A stretch of DNA of 6,783 bases, from NCBI GenBank assembly GCA_027365715.1, contig DAHXLZ010000133.1, positions 1 through 6,783 on the forward strand, read 5' to 3'. Under the pieces are notes generated by a model. That model saw only the letters and a program-made list of their open reading frames with translations, did not search any database and was not told the DNA's origin. Below are positions 4,239 to 6,783 of the stretch, one piece after another. The stretch comes from Methanomassiliicoccales archaeon. GTDB taxonomy: Archaea > Thermoplasmatota > Thermoplasmata > Sysuiplasmatales > Sysuiplasmataceae. The translations under genes were made by a program, and so were the position numbers. Positions within the stretch are counted from its first letter, which is position 1. Each line of letters begins with the position of its first letter.

Positions 4239-5405
4239 TCAACTTTCTTTTACTGTTTCCGTCGATCGATGCCACTGCTCGCCCATCAGCACCCTCTCCG
4301 CCGTCGAAGGATGCGTGGCGAACAGTATCCGCCTCAACAAGTGAGGATTGTCATCCATGAGGTTGATGTCGCACAGTCTCTTCTCACCCGAAATGAACGC
4401 AACCGGATCTTGGCACAACTCCAGCGAAAACATGTCGGCTCTCCTCTCCCTCCTCCTTGACAGGTAGTTTTTCAGCGGCGCAAGCGCTGCGCCCGTTATC
4501 GTGAGTGTTACGGAGAACAGAAGAAGGATATACGGATCCTCCGAAGAATAGATTGAATGTAATCTGAGTGCAACGCCATAGACAAGATAGAGGAGGTAGG
4601 CTGAGGCATACGATATCACAATCTGAGAGAGCATGGACCTGAATGAGTCACCAGCGAGATAATGACCGAGTTCGTGCGCAGCAATGCATCTCGCCTCACG
4701 CGGGGTGAAACGCCGAATCAGGTTATCGAAGAGCACGATTCTCTTGTTCTTTCCAATGCCCGCCACAAAAGCATTTGCCATCCTGGATCTGGAGCTTTCG
4801 TTAATTACGTAGATGTCGAGCTCCTCCAGCGAGAGCGATCTGAGCAGCGAAGTAATCTCACGATGCGTTTCGCCTTCCTCGAGCAGACTGAGCTTGCGGA
4901 AGAACCGGAGGGCAAGCAGTGGAATGAAGCGGGAATATGCGATTACAAACAGCACGTATGCGGTAGCCGCGAGAAGCCACCAGAAACCGGAAAGCATCAT
5001 GAGTGCAAAAAGCAGCACCGATGCGCCGGCGGCAACTGCTGCCGACAGTAATAATGCCTTCAGACTGTCAGCAAGCCATTTGCCCGCACCCGCCGTCGTT
5101 ATTCCGCTTCCGCTTCTTATCGAGTGAATCCAGTATGCGAACGGCATGCTCCCGACATAGAATATCAGGACAAGCAGTGCCGAAAACACTGCGGCGCGCA
5201 TAAACCATGGAAAGCTCATTAGCGCGAATCCCAGCCATACTCCGGGACCCCCGAATGTAATCAGCATCAGGAGAGAAGTTTCGAAGGCAGATGAGACAAC
5301 CGATGCGCGGAACAGCTTCGCGGACAAAAAGCGTGCTTTCCGCCTGAGCTCAGCATCAAATGCATAGGGGTACACTGGCGCGTCGACGGACGCAGCACTG
5401 CTCAT
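4239..5405 (-). CDS. Membrane zinc metalloprotease, peptidase family M48 (Ste24/HtpX-like)
   Basis: This 388-residue integral membrane protease has the zinc motif HELGH (244-248). It also has a third ligand, Glu320 of RRERRAD (318-324), the ExxxD signature of M48, and the downstream FATHPSTAERV (362-372) with the family's HPS element. SSRSRMANAFVAGIGKNKRI (204-223) matches the Ste24/HtpX segment before the active site, where N/A-N-A-F and GKNKRIVLFD are typical. About four hydrophobic spans precede the catalytic domain (roughly 40-62, 68-92, 118-138 and 141-163) and two lie within it (258-280 and 292-311). This topology fits Ste24-type CAAX proteases better than short HtpX. Likely work is membrane protein quality control or N-terminal processing. 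ATG 5405 is the only start after an in-frame stop. The gene lies 78 bp after the Lrp gene, with no clear promoter between, and 36 bp before the ACT gene. Confidence 0.9.
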   Translation of the reverse strand: MSSAASVDAPVYPYAFDAELRRKARFLSAKLFRASVVSSAFETSLLMLITFGGPGVWLGFALMSFPWFMRAAVFSALLVLIFYVGSMPFAYWIHSIRSGSGITTAGAGKWLADSLKALLLSAAVAAGASVLLFALMMLSGFWWLLAATAYVLFVIAYSRFIPLLALRFFRKLSLLEEGETHREITSLLRSLSLEELDIYVINESSRSRMANAFVAGIGKNKRIVLFDNLIRRFTPREARCIAAHELGHYLAGDSFRSMLSQIVISYASAYLLYLVYGVALRLHSIYSSEDPYILLLFSVTLTITGAALAPLKNYLSRRRERRADMFSLELCQDPVAFISGEKRLCDINLMDDNPHLLRRILFATHPSTAERVLMGEQWHRSTETVKES

Positions 5406-5483
5406 TTCGGAATCGGTGTCCTTCGTTAGTCACCACCACTCTTTCATGCGTGCACTGGCCGGAAACGCCCAACGCCCGGTGCT

Positions 5484-5981
5484 CTAAGCCTTCCTCTTTT
5501 TAGCCGGCTCTTCCAGTTCCCTTAGCTTGTGCGAAAGGTTCAGCGCGGCACTCTCCTTTACCGTCGAGAGCGCTATGATTGACTTTGTCCTGCTGAAATG
5601 ACCGGATCTTGAGAGCCCGAGTATTATCTCCTCAAGTGTAGCCATGTTCTCTGTCTTGACCTTTATTATGAGGTCCTCATCCCCCGCGAGATGATAACAT
5701 TCCTGTATATCGGTGATGCTGTTTATGAGGTCAACTACCTTCTGATCGCCCAGCGATCCGCCTGTTTTGAAATAGAGCATTATGAATGCAGTTATGCCGA
5801 GATTGACCTTCCTGGGATCAACAATTGTCCTGAATCCGGTGATGACACCCTGTTTCATCAGAGACTGAACGCGTTGATGCACGGTGGGTGCAGCAAGCTT
5901 CACCCTCCTGCTTATTTCCTTGAGAGACGTTCTTGAATTCTCCTGAAGCGCTTCGAGGATCAATATATCTTTTTCGTCCAT
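5484..5981 (-). CDS. Lrp/AsnC-family transcriptional regulator
   Basis: The 165-residue protein is typical of feast/famine regulators, which bind DNA through an N-terminal winged HTH and sense amino acids through a C-terminal RAM (ACT-like) domain. MDEKDILILEALQENSR (1-17) and SLKEISRRV (19-27) are the first helices. APTVHQRVQSLMKQGVITGF (31-50) is the recognition helix and wing. The RAM domain runs about 63-142 and includes CYHLAGDEDLIIKV (95-108), matching the family's GxxD ligand and dimer loop. The tail is basic (KKRK, 161-164). The start at 5981 is the standard family N-terminus, and AT-rich TATA candidates (5999-6015) lie about 22-32 nt upstream, so the message is probably nearly leaderless. 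An inverted repeat over this promoter may be an autoregulatory site. It heads the Lrp-M48-ACT cluster. Its ligand and targets cannot be read from the sequence. Confidence 0.92.
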   Translation of the reverse strand: MDEKDILILEALQENSRTSLKEISRRVKLAAPTVHQRVQSLMKQGVITGFRTIVDPRKVNLGITAFIMLYFKTGGSLGDQKVVDLINSITDIQECYHLAGDEDLIIKVKTENMATLEEIILGLSRSGHFSRTKSIIALSTVKESAALNLSHKLRELEEPAKKRKA

Positions 5982-5998
5982 TTGCGGCGCATATTAAC

Positions 5999-6014
5999 TT
6001 TTATTCGGATAAAT
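5999..6014 (-). promoter_or_regulatory. Core promoter of the Lrp gene with overlapping inverted repeat
   Basis: The minus strand contains TTTATCCGAATAAA (6013-6000). This offers two overlapping TATA-like boxes 22-30 nt before the ATG at 5981, and it is also an inverted repeat, with arms TTTAT and ATAAA around a 4-bp centre. Lrp proteins commonly bind such sites at their own promoters; autoregulation here is an inference. Confidence 0.45.
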
Positions 6015-6055
6015 CTTTCTATAATCGTGTTTTTTTAGTCAAATATCGTTATCAG

Positions 6056-6070
6056 ATGAATAATTTTCAT
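6056..6070. repeat. Short inverted repeat upstream of the small-ORF promoter
   Basis: ATGAA (6056-6060) and TTCAT (6066-6070) flank TAATT. The site lies 8 bp before the TATA box at 6078-6086, in the shared divergent region, where a regulator such as the neighbouring Lrp could bind. Five-base arms in AT-rich DNA can arise by chance. Confidence 0.3.
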
Positions 6071-6077
6071 AATAATG

Positions 6078-6086
6078 CTTATATAG
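6078..6086 (+). promoter_or_regulatory. TATA box of the small-ORF unit
   Basis: CTTATATAG is one of the best TATA matches in the window. Predicted initiation is near 6106-6110, about 25-29 nt before the ATG at 6135, leaving room for the Shine-Dalgarno site. A 5-codon frame (MTRTN, 6104-6121) lies across the predicted initiation point. Confidence 0.6.
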
Positions 6087-6120
6087 TGAATATTTTTAGG
6101 ACAATGACACGAACAAACTA

Positions 6121-6128
6121 GGATGTGA
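6121..6128 (+). promoter_or_regulatory. Shine-Dalgarno site of the 55-aa ORF
   Basis: GGATGTGA differs from the archaeal consensus GGAGGTGA at one base, and it is separated by 6 nt from the ATG at 6135. It decides the start of the small ORF. Confidence 0.55.
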
Positions 6129-6134
6129 AGAAAA

Positions 6135-6302
6135 ATGTGGGATATGCTCATACTAAATTCAAGCGTACAGAACAGTTCCAGGCGAAAGAATTACATGGAT
6201 CTCCTCGCGGCCGAGAATGCCAGGAAGGAATCACACAAGGACCATCATCCAGGTAGAACTCTGAAACTTCTTGGAAGGGTTGCCGGTAAGATACATTTCT
6301 GA
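6135..6302 (+). CDS. Small basic protein of 55 residues, function unknown
   Basis: I do not recognise this protein. It runs from ATG 6135 to TGA 6300-6302. Support comes from its surroundings: a strong TATA box (6078-6086), a well-spaced Shine-Dalgarno (6121-6128) and a hairpin terminator whose first base overlaps the stop codon. The product starts with a short hydrophobic stretch (MWDMLIL, 1-7) and then a polar, strongly basic region (SSRRKNYMDLLAAENARKES, 14-33), part of which could form an amphipathic helix. A histidine pair (HKDHH, 34-38) follows, and the tail RTLKLLGRVAGKIHF (41-55) is basic and hydrophobic. There are no cysteines, so it is not a small zinc finger. Codon use, with AGG, AGA and ATA, resembles the neighbours. 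It is divergent from the Lrp gene. Possible roles, all inferred, are nucleic-acid binding or membrane association. Alternatively, the transcript is a regulatory RNA and the frame is incidental. Confidence 0.5.
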   Translation: MWDMLILNSSVQNSSRRKNYMDLLAAENARKESHKDHHPGRTLKLLGRVAGKIHF

Positions 6303-6348
6303 TCCTGAACGCCGTTGAATCAGGATCGAAACCATTTTCAATCTTTTT
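6301..6348 (+). terminator. Hairpin plus T-rich tract terminator
   Basis: GATCCTGA (6301-6308) pairs perfectly with TCAGGATC (6320-6327) around an 11-nt loop. A T-rich stretch follows (6334-6348), ending in CTTTTT. The hairpin starts inside the stop codon of the 55-aa ORF, so it closes that unit and separates it from ridA. Confidence 0.55.
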
Positions 6349-6414
6349 CGCCTCAGTACCGAACGTCATTGGATATTCACAGCGAAGGGCTGACTAACCT
6401 GATTTCGGCGGAAC

Positions 6415-6424
6415 CTTTTTGCAT
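6415..6424 (+). promoter_or_regulatory. Weak TATA-like candidate for ridA
   Basis: CTTTTTGCAT is centred about 35 nt before the ridA ATG, which would give a leader of about 8-10 nt. It is a poor match to the consensus, and no other candidate is better placed. Confidence 0.25.
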
Positions 6425-6453
6425 TTCGACGATATGCCGTCTGCTGTGATATC

Positions 6454-6783
6454 ATGTCTCTCAAAGTCGTGAGCACGGAAAACGCTCCTGCCGCAATTGG
6501 ACCTTACTCCCAGGCAATAGACTCGGGCAATGTCATTTTCTGCTCCGGGCAGATAGGCCTTGATCCTGCTACCGGAAAAATCATATCTGAAGATGTGGGT
6601 GCGCAGACAGCAAGATGCCTTGCCAGCGTCGATGAAGTGCTCACTGCTGCCGGCCTCACCCGGGCACAAGTTGCCAAGACAACTATTTTCCTGACAGATA
6701 TGGCCGATTTCGGGAAAGTAAACGAGGTGTACGGTGCATACTTCGGCACGCACAGACCAGCGCGATCCACTGTGACGGTTGTC
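6454..6783 (+). CDS. ridA: RidA family enamine/imine deaminase (partial, 3' end outside window)
   Basis: The first 110 residues of a YjgF/YER057c/UK114 (RidA) protein are present; the family is about 125-130 residues long, so roughly 15-20 are missing. RidA proteins are small trimeric cytosolic enzymes that hydrolyse reactive enamine and imine intermediates made by PLP enzymes such as threonine dehydratase. Visible signatures are AIGPYSQAI (14-22), FCSGQIGLDP (29-38) and TTIFLTDMADFGKVNEVY (76-93). RPARSTV (101-107) contains Arg104, which matches the conserved arginine (Arg105 in the usual numbering) that binds the substrate carboxylate. The start is ATG 6454, giving the family-typical N-terminus (MSLKVVSTENAPAAIGPYS). 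It lies downstream of a terminator, so it is probably its own transcription unit. Some family members are not RidA-active, but the arginine is kept here. Confidence 0.92.
   Translation, partial: MSLKVVSTENAPAAIGPYSQAIDSGNVIFCSGQIGLDPATGKIISEDVGAQTARCLASVDEVLTAAGLTRAQVAKTTIFLTDMADFGKVNEVYGAYFGTHRPARSTVTVV

Noticed and set aside
4236..4241. TGA read-through (selenocysteine or fusion) joining M48 and ACT, which share a frame
   Set aside because: Both proteins are complete at family-typical lengths, a Shine-Dalgarno-like site precedes the ACG, and the 12 codons between show no domain continuity. A shared frame has a one-in-three chance.
4026..4460. Plus-strand frames opposite ACT and M48 (also 4087-4344, 4139-4360, 4662-5051, 4813-5127)
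   Set aside because: All are antisense to genes with firm family motifs, and none has its own signals.
5406..5483. GC-rich spacer between Lrp and M48 with CCGG pairs and GGGCGTT direct repeats, possible hairpin
   Set aside because: The arms are short (4 bp) and interrupted, with no T-tract after them, so neither a terminator nor an operator can be supported.
6148..6770. Minus-strand frames opposite the small ORF and ridA (6148-6369, 6394-6753, 6504-6770)
   Set aside because: The plus strand has RidA motifs and a complete promoter-to-terminator unit; these frames are shadows.
1..6783. CRISPR array, tRNA, rRNA, transposon ends, attachment sites
   Set aside because: No regularly spaced repeats, no cloverleaf or TpsiC-loop consensus, no transposase or integrase motifs were found by eye on either strand.

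Overview
The window looks archaeal, most plausibly from the Thermoplasmatota; the phylum is an inference, the archaeal assignment is firmer. Several starts sit about 22-35 nt downstream of archaeal TATA-like boxes with little or no 5' leader. AGG, AGA and ATA codons are common, and base composition is moderate. The gene set fits an aerobic or microaerophilic lineage: NADPH-type thioredoxin reductase, A-type Fe-S carrier, Ste24-like membrane protease, Lrp/AsnC regulator, tandem-ACT protein and RidA.

Layout. Positions 1-282 (+) hold the C-terminal end of a histidine-kinase-like ATPase. It converges, with a 5-nt gap, on trxB (288-1214, -). Positions 1215-1666 have no convincing gene but contain four inverted repeats, one an 18-bp perfect palindrome. 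A small leaderless HTH protein (1667-2005, -) is divergent from a medium-chain dehydrogenase/reductase (2194-3255, +) that keeps the structural zinc site but has lost the catalytic one. A leaderless, GTG-initiated HesB/IscA protein (3460-3801, +) overlaps tail-to-tail by 19 nt with the first of three minus-strand genes. In transcription order these are Lrp/AsnC (5484-5981), an M48 membrane metalloprotease (4239-5405) and a tandem ACT protein (3783-4202). From about 6078 to 6348 (+) lies a compact unit with TATA box, Shine-Dalgarno, 55-codon ORF and hairpin terminator, which a length-limited gene caller could miss. The window ends inside ridA (6454-6783, +).

How the genes may work together. 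TrxB and the Fe-S carrier serve thiol redox and Fe-S assembly. RidA, the Lrp RAM domain and the ACT protein all relate to amino-acid metabolism or sensing. The Lrp-M48-ACT cluster places a membrane protease between two proteins of ligand-sensing fold, which is the most suggestive context here. The most notable local oddities are the ACT gene, whose homologous start lies at an ACG codon rather than ATG, and the unannotated 55-aa unit. No CRISPR array, rRNA, tRNA, transposase or integrase was seen.
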